From contig JAJZJU010000019.1 in assembly GCA_021809895.1 (NCBI GenBank), forward strand, positions 1 to 32,371: DNA of 32,371 nt, given 5' to 3'. The notes under the pieces were generated by a model. It was given only the letters and a program-made list of their open reading frames with translations, was not told the origin of the DNA and did not search any database. The stretch comes from a bacterium (GTDB lineage Bacteria; Chloroflexota; Dormibacteria; Aeolococcales; Bog-877). Positions 24,740-32,371 of the stretch are shown here, in pieces. Made by a program: the position numbers and the translations under genes. Within the stretch, counting starts at the first letter, position 1. Each line of letters starts with the position of its first letter.

Positions 24740-24774
24740 CAACCAAGAGGGAGGCTCCTTCTGGAGGGATGCGG

Positions 24775-25914
24775 GTGGCAGTTGAGGTCGAGATCGAGCG
24801 GGAGACGATCCGGCAGAGCGTCCGCGAGCTGGCCCGAGCGCGCATCGCTCCCCGGGCCGCCGACATCGACCGCAGCGGGGAGTTCCCCCGGGACGTCGTT
24901 GACCTCTTTCGGGAGCACGACACCTTCGCAGTGGCATTCCCTCCCCAGTACGGTGGCCTCTCAGGATCGGCGCTGACCCTCTCTCTGGTGATCGAGGAGG
25001 TGGCCAAGGTCTGCGCCACCTCCTCGCTGCTGCTGGCCGTGCAGGCCCTGGGTGGCTATCCCATCCTCATCGGAGGCAGCGAGGAGCAGAAGGCAACGTA
25101 CCTGCCTGAGCTTGCCAGCGGCCGCAAGATCGCGGCCTATGCGCTGTCCGAGCCGGATGCGGGCAGTGACGCCGGCTCGATGCGCACCCGGGCGCGTCGT
25201 GATGGCGACGACTACATCCTGGATGGCTCCAAGATGTGGATAACCAATGGCGGTGTCGCGGACCTGATCGTGGTCTTCGCCTCCACCCAACCAGAGGCCA
25301 GAACCCGCGGAATCTCGGCCTTCCTGGTCGACGGCCAGTCGGCCGGCCTCGAGCGGCGCGAGATCCACGGCAAGCTGGGGATCCGGGGCAGCAACACCGC
25401 TGAGCTCATCTTCTCCTCGTGCCGCGTGCCCGCCGAACGGCGGCTGGGGGAGGAGGGCGACGGGTTCAAGATCGCCATGGGGGTGCTGGACCGGTCGCGG
25501 CCGCAGATCGGGTCGCAGGCGTTGGGGATCGGCGCTGGAGCGTTGGAGTACGCGCTCGGCTATGCCAAACAGCGCCACCAGTTCGGACAAGCGATCGCGG
25601 AGTTCCAGGGGCTGCAGTTCATGCTGGCGGACATGGGAGCACAGCTGGAGGCCGCGCGCTGCCTGGTCCACGAGGCCTGCCGGGCGGTCGACGCCGCTGA
25701 ACCGCGGATGACCGAGCTGGCGGCGATGGCCAAGCTGGTAGCCTCCGACACCGCCATGAAGGTGACCACCGATGCGGTGCAGGTCCTGGGTGGCTACGGC
25801 TATGTCAACGAGTTTCCCGTCGAGCGCATGATGCGGGATGCCAAGATCACCCAGATCTATGAGGGCACCAACCAGATCCAGCGCTTGGTGATTGCCAAGA
25901 GGCTGCTGGCCTGA
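24775..25914 (+). CDS. Acyl-CoA dehydrogenase (second copy)
   Basis: A second FAD acyl-CoA dehydrogenase of 379 residues, clearly diverged from the first copy. Motifs: AYALSEPDAGSDAGSMRTRA, YILDGSKMWITNGG, KQRHQFGQAIAEFQGLQFML, QVLGGYGYVNEFPVERMMRD, and catalytic Glu363 in IYEGTNQIQR. These forms are closest to short-chain (butyryl/isobutyryl or short/branched) dehydrogenases, though that is a motif-level impression. GTG 24775 has GGAGG at 7 nt; an ATG at 24769 is in frame but only 1 nt from the same site. Position between thiolase and MeaB/ICM-like mutase is compatible with isobutyryl- or butyryl-CoA use. Its electrons would go to ETF and the FadF/EMO-like protein. Confidence 0.92.
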   Translation: MAVEVEIERETIRQSVRELARARIAPRAADIDRSGEFPRDVVDLFREHDTFAVAFPPQYGGLSGSALTLSLVIEEVAKVCATSSLLLAVQALGGYPILIGGSEEQKATYLPELASGRKIAAYALSEPDAGSDAGSMRTRARRDGDDYILDGSKMWITNGGVADLIVVFASTQPEARTRGISAFLVDGQSAGLERREIHGKLGIRGSNTAELIFSSCRVPAERRLGEEGDGFKIAMGVLDRSRPQIGSQALGIGAGALEYALGYAKQRHQFGQAIAEFQGLQFMLADMGAQLEAARCLVHEACRAVDAAEPRMTELAAMAKLVASDTAMKVTTDAVQVLGGYGYVNEFPVERMMRDAKITQIYEGTNQIQRLVIAKRLLA

Positions 25915-26172
25915 GGCATCTCCTCGGCGATGCGGCCCGCTTGTCGAGAGCCGAACCCAATGCAAGGGCGGCCCAGGGCAGCGTAGCTTCGGAGGTCGGT
26001 CCGGCTCCCAGTCGCCCTTTTGGGGCGGTGGCCATGGAGGTTCCGCTCCCTGGGCTGAGCCCCTAGCAGCCTTGGCCGTGGTCCGGGATGCGAGCACGGC
26101 CTTCCCGCTTGAATCACCGCCGTCCCGCGCTTGGCCGGTTGGGCCACCGCAGCGCTCCAGCCGGGTCGCCTA

Positions 26173-26178
26173 TACCAT
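26173..26178 (+). promoter_or_regulatory. -10 box (TACCAT), leaderless type, for meaB
   Basis: TACCAT (within CTATACCAT) is followed by 6 nt and GTG at 26185, with no ribosome-binding site. The preceding gap of about 250 nt has a weak hairpin just after the dehydrogenase stop and no gene that I can support. Confidence 0.5.
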
Positions 26179-26184
26179 GGGACC

Positions 26185-27195
26185 GTGGTGACCATCGTGC
26201 CCGAGGCACTGCTGGATGGCGACATCCGCTCACTGGCGCGGGCGATCTCACAGATCGAGATCGGTGCACCTGGCACCGGTGACCTTATTGAGGCCATTTG
26301 GGCCGGGCGGAAGACCCCAGCGTCGTCAGGCTCCCACATCATCGGCTTGACGGGCCCACCCGGATCAGGCAAGAGCACCTTGGCGGACAGCTTGACCAGC
26401 CTCTGGCGGGAGCTGGGTCGTCGGGTGGCGGTGCTGGCCGTGGATCCCAACAGCCCCTTCACCGGTGGCGCCATCCTGGGAGACAGGGTGCGGATGCAGC
26501 GCCATGCCTTGGACCCAGGGGTGTTCATCCGCAGCATGGGTGCTCGTGGCCACCTGGGCGGGGTCTCCCTGGCGACCCGGGGCGCGGTTCGCCTGCTGGA
26601 CGCCTTGGGATGGGAGATGGTGGTGGTGGAGACGGTCGGGGTGGGCCAGTCAGAGCTCGAGATCTGTGAGATCGCCGACACCGTGGTGGTCGTCACCTCC
26701 CCCGGGACGGGAGACGGCGTCCAGGTGATCAAGGCGGGCATCACGGAGATCGCTGACGTCTTCGCGGTCAACAAGGCGGACCTGCCGGGGGTGGAGCGGG
26801 TCACTCGCGAACTGCGTGACATGATCCGGTACTCCAGCCCTAAAGGGGGCTGGCTGCCAACCGTGGTGCGGGCCACGGCAACCCAGGGGTCCCCCGGGGT
26901 GCCAGACCTGGCGGCGGCCATCGATGCTCATCGCACCCATCTCGAGCAGTCTGGTGAGCTGGGCCAGCGGACGGTGCGCAGGCTGCGCGATGAGGTGGCC
27001 GAGCTGGTGGCAGCGCGGGCCCGGGAATACGCTGTGCGCGAACTAGCGGTGGAAACCGCGGGGCTGCCGCTGGAGGACGCCCGCCGTGCCGACCCGGATC
27101 GGGTCGCCGAGCTTCTGCTGGACCGGCTGGCGCGCCAGCGGCGCAACATAGAGGAATCAGGCGCCGCCGTCGCGGCCGCCACCCGGAGGGACTGA
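26185..27195 (+). CDS. meaB: MeaB-type G3E GTPase, acyl-CoA mutase chaperone
   Basis: A 336-residue GTPase that guards adenosylcobalamin loading of acyl-CoA mutases and ejects damaged cofactor. Walker A loop GPPGSGKS is at 57-64. [19 protein letters not shown] contains the MeaB-specific switch segment, ETVGVGQSE follows, and NKAD gives guanine specificity. The N-terminal helical part and C-terminal dimerisation arm are present, and length is normal. The frame extends upstream to 26131, but TACCAT 6 nt before GTG 26185 supports the shorter form (GTG 26188 is also possible). The mutase catalytic subunit at 27198 starts 2 nt after its stop, so the pair is an operon. ArgK is an older name for the same family. 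Confidence 0.93.
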   Translation: MVTIVPEALLDGDIRSLARAISQIEIGAPGTGDLIEAIWAGRKTPASSGSHIIGLTGPPGSGKSTLADSLTSLWRELGRRVAVLAVDPNSPFTGGAILGDRVRMQRHALDPGVFIRSMGARGHLGGVSLATRGAVRLLDALGWEMVVVETVGVGQSELEICEIADTVVVVTSPGTGDGVQVIKAGITEIADVFAVNKADLPGVERVTRELRDMIRYSSPKGGWLPTVVRATATQGSPGVPDLAAAIDAHRTHLEQSGELGQRTVRRLRDEVAELVAARAREYAVRELAVETAGLPLEDARRADPDRVAELLLDRLARQRRNIEESGAAVAAATRRD

Positions 27196-27197
27196 GC

Positions 27198-28886
27198 ATG
27201 CTTGACCAGAAGCAGAGCTCCCTGGTCGATGACGAGGAGGCCCTCGAGCGCTGGGCCAAGCGTTACCGCGCATCCCGGGAGCGCGCCGGGCGCAACGGAT
27301 TCATCCCCCTGCCGGAGACCCTCTCGGGGCTTCCCCTGGAACCTCTGTACACGCCTGCTGCAATGGCCGGGCATGACTATGGCCAGGAGATCGGCTACCC
27401 CGGGGAGTTCCCATACACCAGAGGCGTCTACCCCTCCATGTACCGGGACAAGATCTTCACCATGCGGCAGTTCGCTGGCTTTGGGACCGCCGCCGAGACC
27501 AATGAGCGCTACCGGTTCTTGCTCGAGCAGGGCCAGACCGGGCTATCGGTAGCCTTCGACATGCCGACCTTGATGGGTTGTGACTCCGACGACCCTCTGG
27601 GCCAGGGAGAGGTTGGCCGCTGTGGGGTGGCTATCGACTCCCTGGAGGACATGGAGCGGCTCTTTTCCGGGATCGACCTGGGCCAGGTCACGACCTCGAT
27701 GACGATCAACTCGCCGGCCGCCATCCTGCTGGCGATGTACGTGGGGGTGGCGGAGCGCCAGGGCGTTGCCACGGAGCGCTTGGGGGGCACCCTCCAGAAC
27801 GACATCCTGAAGGAGTACATCGCCCAGAAGGAGTACATCTACCCGCCCGCGCCGAGCCTGCGGCTGGTGACCGACGTGGTCGCCTTCTGCACCCGCAACA
27901 TCCCTCGCTGGCACCCGATCAGCATCTCGGGGTACCACATCCGCGAGGCCGGCTCGACCGCGGTCCAGGAGCTGGCATTCACTCTGGCCGACGGCTTTGC
28001 GTACGTTGAGGCGGGGATCGCCGCCGGCCTGGAGGTGGACGCCTTCGCCCCCCAGCTGAGCTTCTTCTTCAACAGCCACATCGACTTCTTCGAGGAGATC
28101 GCCAAGTACCGGGCGGCGCGGAGGATATGGGCCCGCCGGATGCGGGACCACTACCATGCTCGCGACCAGCGCTCCTGGCTCATGCGCTTTCACACTCAGA
28201 CGGCCGGTTGCTCGCTTACCGCCCAGCAGGTGGAGAACAACGTCGCCAGGACCGCGCTGGAGGCGCTGGCCGCGGTCCTCGGGGGCACCCAGTCACTGCA
28301 CACCAACGCCATGGACGAGGTGCTGTCGCTACCCACCGCCAAGGCCGCTCAGATCGCGCTCCGCACCCAGCAGATCATCGCCTACGAGACCGGTGTCGCC
28401 ACCACCATCGATCCCCTGGGGGGCTCCTACTTCGTTGAGGACCTGACCAACCGCATGGAGGCCGAGGCGGAGCGCTACTTCCAGGAGATCGACCAGCGGG
28501 GTGGAGTGCTCGCGTGCATCGCGGACGGTTTCTTCCAGCGCGAGATCGCCGATGCCGCCTTCCGCTATCAGCAGCAACTGGATCAAGGCGAGCGGCTGGT
28601 GGTCGGTGTCAACGCCTTTGTCAGTGCGGAAGAGGATGCTCCCGCCTTGCTGCGGATCGAGCAGTCCGCCGAGGAGGACCAGAAGGCGGCCGTGGCGTCT
28701 CTGCGCCAGCGCCGGGACGGTCAGGGGGTGGCGAATGCCCTCGAGCGGTTGCGGGAGGTGGCCCGCTCGGATGGCAACCTGATGCTGCCGATCCTGGACT
28801 GCGTCCGGGCCCTGTGCACCGAGGGCGAGATCGTCTCGGCCATGAAGGAGGTCTTCGGAGACTACCGGGAGTCGCCGTCCTTCTGA
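27198..28886 (+). CDS. Acyl-CoA mutase catalytic subunit with isobutyryl-CoA-mutase-like signature
   Basis: A 562-residue mutase catalytic subunit, again without a B12-binding domain. It differs from the copy at 13326 at the two selectivity positions: Phe92 (RQFAGFG) instead of Tyr, and Gln210 (EYIAQKEY) instead of Arg, 118 residues apart. Phe80/Gln198 of streptomycete isobutyryl-CoA mutase have exactly these identities and spacing. So isomerisation of isobutyryl-CoA and n-butyryl-CoA is the best guess, although database annotation would usually read methylmalonyl-CoA mutase. His in SGYHIREAG is retained. ATG 27198 follows GGAGGG and directly follows meaB. The C-terminus overlaps the convergent NYN gene by 25 nt. 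Confidence 0.88.
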   Translation: MLDQKQSSLVDDEEALERWAKRYRASRERAGRNGFIPLPETLSGLPLEPLYTPAAMAGHDYGQEIGYPGEFPYTRGVYPSMYRDKIFTMRQFAGFGTAAETNERYRFLLEQGQTGLSVAFDMPTLMGCDSDDPLGQGEVGRCGVAIDSLEDMERLFSGIDLGQVTTSMTINSPAAILLAMYVGVAERQGVATERLGGTLQNDILKEYIAQKEYIYPPAPSLRLVTDVVAFCTRNIPRWHPISISGYHIREAGSTAVQELAFTLADGFAYVEAGIAAGLEVDAFAPQLSFFFNSHIDFFEEIAKYRAARRIWARRMRDHYHARDQRSWLMRFHTQTAGCSLTAQQVENNVARTALEALAAVLGGTQSLHTNAMDEVLSLPTAKAAQIALRTQQIIAYETGVATTIDPLGGSYFVEDLTNRMEAEAERYFQEIDQRGGVLACIADGFFQREIADAAFRYQQQLDQGERLVVGVNAFVSAEEDAPALLRIEQSAEEDQKAAVASLRQRRDGQGVANALERLREVARSDGNLMLPILDCVRALCTEGEIVSAMKEVFGDYRESPSF

Positions 28887-29401
28887 CCTCCAGCGCGGCT
28901 GGAGGCGAAGCGTCTCAGCCAGGCCTCGGTGTCGCTCCTGGAGGGCGAAGGCTTCTCCGCCCGCCCACCGGACGGCCCCCCCGCCCCTGGCGTTCTCGAC
29001 AGGCTGGAATCCAGTAGGCCGAGGAGCTCCATGGCGCCCATGGTGGTGGCCCCCAGCGCGCGCGCCAGGTCGCGCAGCTCGCGATCACTGCTGGCGAGTG
29101 AGACAGACTGGCCGGAGTGGCACCGTTGCGCGATCAACTCCAGGATGCGGTCATCCGCACTGTGTCCCACATCGGGGTGTAGCACCAGGGCTCCCCGGGT
29201 GCTGGACGGACCCCCACGGGTGGGAGGGCCATCGAAGACAAGGACCAACTCTTGGTGGGCCGCTCGCAGAGGTGACCCCAGGAGCGCCTGGAACAGCAGC
29301 ATCTGTGCAGGGCCGAACTCATGGCGCACCATGTGAGGCCGACTCCTGGGCCAAGCCCAACTGACATTGGTGCCATCGACCACCAGCACGGGGCCGCTCA
29401 C
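28862..29401 (-). CDS. NYN-domain (YacP-like) predicted ribonuclease
   Basis: A 179-residue PIN/NYN-fold protein. Acidic metal-site residues are visible: Asp9 in VLVVDGTNV, Asp57 in LVFDGPP, Asp83-Asp84 in SADDRI, and Asp106 in [16 protein letters not shown]. The closing [11 protein letters not shown] is typical of YacP/Rae1-like proteins, which include a ribosome-associated endoribonuclease in Bacillus. The GTG at 29401 overlaps the stop of the upstream gene (GTGA), so it is translationally coupled to the ADP-ribosylglycohydrolase-like protein. The open frame extends upstream to 29935, but that part is a Gly/Arg-rich shadow of the other gene. The last 25 nt overlap the convergent mutase gene. 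Confidence 0.83.
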   Translation of the reverse strand: MSGPVLVVDGTNVSWAWPRSRPHMVRHEFGPAQMLLFQALLGSPLRAAHQELVLVFDGPPTRGGPSSTRGALVLHPDVGHSADDRILELIAQRCHSGQSVSLASSDRELRDLARALGATTMGAMELLGLLDSSLSRTPGAGGPSGGRAEKPSPSRSDTEAWLRRFASSRAGGQKDGDSR

Positions 29402-30300
29402 CGGCCGGCTCCTCCGGCGCCTGATATGCGGGCGGGGATGGGAAGAGGGTCGTTGGCATGTTCCCTGCTGTGGGTCAGCAGCGCTCGGGCCAGGCCCTGC
29501 AATCTGGTGGCGACCTCTGGATCCAGTCCCGCCACCTGCCCGCCAACACCCAGCAGCGCCCCGGCGAACGCTCCCGCGAGCAGGACGGCCTGATCCCCCC
29601 CGATTCCGCGCGAGGAGGCTGCCCCCACGGCATCCTCCCAGGCTCTGGCTCCCACCAGAGCTTGGACTGCTCCTCCCAGCACGCCGCGGGCGTCCTCGCC
29701 GCCGGGAACCCCCTCGCCTGGACCGGCCGGCTTGAGGGCCGCGATCAACGACTCCGGGGCATCCTCCCGCACCGCCTGGGCGGTGCGTGGAAGGGCGTCC
29801 TCGAGGCCGAATGAGAGGAGGTCCTGACCCAGGCGCGCCACCGCGAAGCCGGCCAGCTGTGAGGTGGGGTCTGAGTGGGTTGCCGCGGTCACCCGGTGGG
29901 CCCAGCGCCGCAGGGTCAGGCCCCGCCCCAGGCACGCGATCGAGATGGGCAGGGTCCGCAGCAGTGGCGGGTCCAGGTCTGGCCGCGACGTCAGCCGAGC
30001 GGCGGTGGCCCTGGCGTCAATCCAGGGCCTGCCAAGGCGGGAATACTCCAGCACCAGGTCGGTCTGGGAGAGCCCCGCTTCGGCCCCGAGATTTCCGCTC
30101 ATTGACCATCTTCGAAGTAGCTCCTGCTCGTCAGGGTCATCCCCATCGAGAATGCAGCGACCGACCTCCTCTGCCAAGGTGGCCTCGCTGGGCAGCCGGC
30201 CGCCATCTGCGACGGCCCACCGCTGCGCCAGGAACAGCCCGAGCAGCAACCCTTCGGCTCTCTTTTGAAATTCCACTTCCGATGGGATCTTGGTGAACAC
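29398..30300 (-). CDS. Degenerate ADP-ribosylglycohydrolase-fold (DraG-like) protein
   Basis: A 300-residue, all-helical protein whose pattern matches ADP-ribosylglycohydrolases. RAEGLLLGLFLAQRWA (14-29) stands where active enzymes have a GLLGLAxGDALG motif, THSDPTSQLAGFAVA (141-155) matches the ThxdP helix, and GGDQAVLLAGAFAGALLG (234-251) matches GGDTDTxAAxAGALxGA. The metal-binding aspartates are missing: the first motif has no GD, and the DTD is replaced by DQA. It is therefore probably not an active Mg-dependent hydrolase; a binding or regulatory role is possible. The GTG start has an AATAAT box 6 nt upstream and no ribosome-binding site. It is coupled to the NYN gene. Confidence 0.72.
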   Translation of the reverse strand: MFTKIPSEVEFQKRAEGLLLGLFLAQRWAVADGGRLPSEATLAEEVGRCILDGDDPDEQELLRRWSMSGNLGAEAGLSQTDLVLEYSRLGRPWIDARATAARLTSRPDLDPPLLRTLPISIACLGRGLTLRRWAHRVTAATHSDPTSQLAGFAVARLGQDLLSFGLEDALPRTAQAVREDAPESLIAALKPAGPGEGVPGGEDARGVLGGAVQALVGARAWEDAVGAASSRGIGGDQAVLLAGAFAGALLGVGGQVAGLDPEVATRLQGLARALLTHSREHANDPLPIPARISGAGGAGR

Positions 30301-30306
30301 TCTCTG

Positions 30307-30312
30307 ATTATT
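30307..30312 (-). promoter_or_regulatory. -10 box, leaderless type, for the DraG-like gene
   Basis: The complement reads AATAAT, 6 nt before the GTG at 30300. It is an unusually AT-rich patch for this DNA. Confidence 0.5.
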
Positions 30313-30639
30313 GTTCCGGGCTGACTTGGCCTGGTCCAGTCGATCCCGGCGTTGCTCACGGCGACGATCGCCGCAGCGCCGAGAGCCCCGCCGGCCGGGC
30401 CGACTCTGGCAGGGCTCGGTCGGGGCTAGGCAAACGTCAGCCCACGGTGAAGCCAGATCGATCCCAAGGTGGGTTTACCCGCCCCGGCAACAGAGCCAAA
30501 GGAGTGGTCCTGGCTGTGCCGGTGGATCGGTTCTCGGTCGCAGCTGAGGCCTTCATGGTCTCACTCTCGACGGCGGCATCCGATCCAGAGGACGTAGGCC
30601 AGAGGTCACCGCCGCCCGGACACTGTTTGACGGAAGCGG
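30313..30639. other. Gene-free stretch with two stem-loops
   Basis: About 330 nt without a supportable gene separate the radical SAM and DraG-like genes. A first hairpin is GGTGGG-TTTA-CCCGCC (30468-30483, one G-T pair). It is directly followed by a larger one at 30484-30522: CCGGCA pairs with TGCCGG, AGCC with GGCT, and AGGA with TCCT around a GTGG loop, 14 pairs in all. These could form a terminator for the radical SAM transcript, a repeat of the REP type, or a small structured RNA. No T-run follows on either strand. The remainder shows nothing that I recognise. Confidence 0.45.
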
Positions 30640-31806
30640 TCAGGTCGGCCAGTCAGCTGGCTGGTAAGCGCACCCCGGGTCCTCGCCGAGCGGGTCCCCG
30701 TTGCCGGCGTAGGCACGCGCCCGCGAACCTCCGCAGATATGGCGGTGGCTGCAGCTTCCGCAACGCCCGTGGAAGTCGGCGCGCCTTATCGCCCGGAGCA
30801 CCGGATGGTTGCGATAGATGGCCGCCAACGGTGTCTGCCTGACGTTGCCTAGGGGAAGGGGGAGAAATCCCGATGGCAGCACCGATCCATCATGGCCGAC
30901 GAAGAGGACTCCCATGCCATCCCTGGTGCCGAATCCCTGAGCCCGCGGCCGCACTTCGGGCGGCCCCACCACTTCCAGCAGGCGAGAGCCGAGATGCCGT
31001 CCCAGCGGGGTGATGGGCTCGGGGACCGACTGGCCCGCATCCCTGCGTGCCTGGACGACCCGGCGAAAGAAGGGTGCTTCCACAGTCCGCACCACAAACC
31101 GGTGGTGGGAGGCGTCATAGAGAAAGTGGCATACATCCTCGTTCTCGGCGGCCGGGAGCGCCGATACGGCAGTCCCGCGGCCGACACCGACCAGGAAGAA
31201 CACCTCCCAGATGGAGACTCCATGCCTCAACAGCAGCGCCGCCACATCCGCCAGCTCATCCGCGTTTTGGCGCATCACGGTGGTGTTGACCTGGACCTTG
31301 AAGCCAAGGTCTCGCAGCCAGCCGATGGCTGACAACGTCTGCTGATGGTGTCCAGGGACTCCCCGGATCCCGTCATGAACCAGAGGGCTTGCTCCATCCA
31401 GGCTCACAGAGACCGACCTGACGCCCATCTCGTAGTAGGGCAGCATGGTATCGGGGCGAAGACGGGGCGAGACAGAAGGCGACAGGGCCACCACCAACCC
31501 CAACTCTCGCGCGTAGGCCGTCAGCTCCAACAGGTCAGGTCGCGCCAGACAGTCACCCCCGGTCATGACCAAGATCGGGGATGGCCGCCCAAACCCGGCC
31601 ACCTGCTCCAGGAGGTGACGCCCCTCGACGGTGGTGAGCTCCCCGGGAAGGGCACTGGGCACGGCGGTCGCACGGCAGTGCTGGCACTTCAAGGCGCACG
31701 CCTTGGTCGTTTCCCAGAAGACCAGCAGCGGGCGCTTGTCGAAGCGCAGTTGAGTGCGAACCGCGCTCACTTCACGACCGGTGCTCAAAGAGGGTGGCAT
31801 CGCCAC
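30640..31806 (-). CDS. Radical SAM/SPASM protein, TIGR04053-like
   Basis: A 388-residue radical SAM enzyme. The [4Fe-4S]-SAM motif is Cys37-x3-Cys41-x2-Cys44 in TTKACALKCQHCRA, TGGD at 82-85 is the SAM-binding GGE-like motif, and a SPASM-type C-terminus has Cys349, Cys352, Cys358 and Cys379 (in GRCGSCSHRHICGGSRARAYA and DPGC). The phrases FWETTKACALKCQHCRA, SGFLPLPLGNVR and HICGGSRARAYA closely match my memory of the TIGR04053 family, whose reaction is not established; relatives modify haem or peptides. I find no obvious precursor peptide beside it. GTG 31806 or ATG 31800 may start it; neither has a good ribosome-binding site. Confidence 0.85.
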   Translation of the reverse strand: MAMPPSLSTGREVSAVRTQLRFDKRPLLVFWETTKACALKCQHCRATAVPSALPGELTTVEGRHLLEQVAGFGRPSPILVMTGGDCLARPDLLELTAYARELGLVVALSPSVSPRLRPDTMLPYYEMGVRSVSVSLDGASPLVHDGIRGVPGHHQQTLSAIGWLRDLGFKVQVNTTVMRQNADELADVAALLLRHGVSIWEVFFLVGVGRGTAVSALPAAENEDVCHFLYDASHHRFVVRTVEAPFFRRVVQARRDAGQSVPEPITPLGRHLGSRLLEVVGPPEVRPRAQGFGTRDGMGVLFVGHDGSVLPSGFLPLPLGNVRQTPLAAIYRNHPVLRAIRRADFHGRCGSCSHRHICGGSRARAYAGNGDPLGEDPGCAYQPADWPT

Positions 31807-31869
31807 CAGTCTGCGACGGACACCGCTGGCCCCACCCGGGTGATTTCCTCCACTGGGCGTAAGGGTATC

Positions 31870-31916
31870 CCGAATGCCCTCGATTCGGATCCGGTACCAG
31901 GTCGGTAGCAGCTACC
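31870..31916. repeat. Cluster of short inverted repeats between the radical SAM gene and the IS607 remnant
   Basis: CCGAAT (31870-31875) and ATTCGG (31883-31888) form a hairpin with a 7-nt loop. GGTAGC-A-GCTACC (31904-31916) is a perfect palindrome. Between them lie GGATCC and GGTACC. They could be operator sites for the divergent genes on either side, or secondary structure; IS607-type elements have no terminal inverted repeats, so these are not expected ends. Confidence 0.4.
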
Positions 31917-31929
31917 ACATCGCTCATGA

Positions 31930-32371
31930 ATGTTTAGAGTAGCTGTTGCAATTGAGCTGATGGATACGCTGTTGTCGATGAAGAAGGCTTCCGCCCTGCT
32001 GGGAGTGCATCCGCAGACGTTGCGGGCATGGGACCGCAGTGGCGTCCTCGTGCCGGTGCGGATGCCGAGCGGCCAGCGCCGCTACCGGCTTTCGGACCTC
32101 GAGGCGCTCATTGGCAGAGGCTCCGACGCCGGGTGAACCTGCGGGATCTACGCCCGGGTGAGCACCAAGAAGCAGGAGGAGATGGACACCCTGGCCCGCC
32201 AACAGGAGCGCCTGGTCGCCTACGCCACCGCCAATGGCTACAAGGTGGGCCTGAGCGCGAGCGACGCGTTGCTTCGGGTCTCAACCCTAAGCGCCGGGGC
32301 CTGGCCAAGCTGATCAAAGCAGCTCAGGACGGCACCATCGCCACTGTGGTCATAGAGTACCCCGACCGGCT
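31930..32371 (+). pseudogene. Broken IS607-type serine recombinase (TnpA), truncated by the window edge
   Basis: The N-terminal part encodes a MerR-like helix-turn-helix (MKKASALLGVHPQTLRAWDR, then GQRRYRLSDLEALIG), ending at a TGA at 32134-32136. Immediately after it, in the same frame, the catalytic resolvase domain begins (GIYARVSTKKQ with the nucleophile serine, DTLARQQERLVAYATANGYKV). Near 32240-32271 the frame shifts: the continuation ASGLNPKRRGLAKLIKAAQ is found from 32271 in another frame and runs to the window end (VVIEYPDRL). Intact IS607 TnpA has both domains in one chain, so this copy carries a nonsense codon and a frameshift. Translation probably began at ATG 31960; ATG 31930 is also open. 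The element's TnpB gene, if any, lies to the right. Confidence 0.82.

Noticed and set aside
25915-26184. Cobalamin riboswitch before meaB and the B12 mutase
   Set aside because: I looked for the B12-box and its surrounding core here and before 12586 and did not find them.
29402-29935. Upstream extension of the NYN protein
   Set aside because: The extra region is a Gly/Arg-rich shadow of the DraG-like gene; the GTGA overlap gives a better start.

Overview
This is a GC-rich bacterial chromosome segment with densely packed genes, many starts overlapping the previous stop (ATGA, GTGA, TTGA), frequent GTG/TTG starts, and a series of genes whose start codon lies 6-8 nt after a TANNNT-like -10 box, which suggests leaderless mRNAs. 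No rRNA or taxonomic marker is present. High GC, leaderless starts, split acyl-CoA mutase subunits and a FadF/EMO-type iron-sulfur protein together suggest the Chloroflexota/Dormibacterota/Actinomycetota side of the tree. That placement is inference only.

Layout. (1) 1-5387: a stand-alone Lrp/AsnC-type RAM domain (minus strand) faces a threonine-degradation operon, tdh-kbl. The operon runs straight into an ECF-like sigma factor and a small one-helix membrane protein. galU and a small unknown gene follow. (2) 5384-9485: a PHP-domain phosphoesterase, a Pro/Ser-rich membrane-anchored protein, an unknown minus-strand protein, a quinone-oxidoreductase-like MDR enzyme, and coaE with a coiled-coil partner. 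(3) 9538-14903: crotonase, a 61-aa membrane protein, a membrane Fe-S ETF:quinone oxidoreductase-like protein (FadF/EMO type), a methylmalonyl-CoA epimerase fused to a deoxyribosyltransferase-like domain, and an MCM-type mutase catalytic subunit. (4) 14914-18191, minus strand: a GAF-PAS-GGDEF-EAL c-di-GMP protein and an aquaporin with an altered first NPA box. (5) 18227-28886: propionyl-CoA carboxylase beta subunit, sucCD, two acyl-CoA dehydrogenases, a thiolase, MeaB and a second mutase catalytic subunit with an isobutyryl-CoA-mutase-like active-site signature. (6) 28862-31806, minus strand: a NYN (YacP-like) ribonuclease-fold protein coupled to a degenerate ADP-ribosylglycohydrolase-fold protein, then a TIGR04053-like radical SAM/SPASM protein. 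(7) 31930-end: a broken IS607-type serine recombinase that runs off the window.

How the genes fit together. Regions 3 and 5 form a catabolic acyl-CoA block. The acyl-CoA dehydrogenases, crotonase and thiolase oxidise short or branched acyl-CoAs. The FadF/EMO-like protein would pass their electrons (through ETF, not in the window) to the quinone pool. Propionyl-CoA would go via carboxylase, epimerase and mutase to succinyl-CoA, and SucCD would harvest it as ATP/GTP. The ICM-like mutase with MeaB could interconvert isobutyryl-CoA and n-butyryl-CoA. Threonine degradation by Tdh/Kbl yields glycine and acetyl-CoA. Missing from the window: the B12-binding mutase small subunit(s), the biotin carboxylase/BCCP subunit, ETF, and a 3-hydroxyacyl-CoA dehydrogenase.

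The observations most worth a second look are the epimerase fusion (12586-13329), the two mutases with opposite active-site signatures, the degenerate ADP-ribosylglycohydrolase/NYN pair, the aquaporin NPC box, the recurrent leaderless promoter pattern, and strong inverted repeats upstream of sucC and between the minus-strand genes near 30.5 kb.
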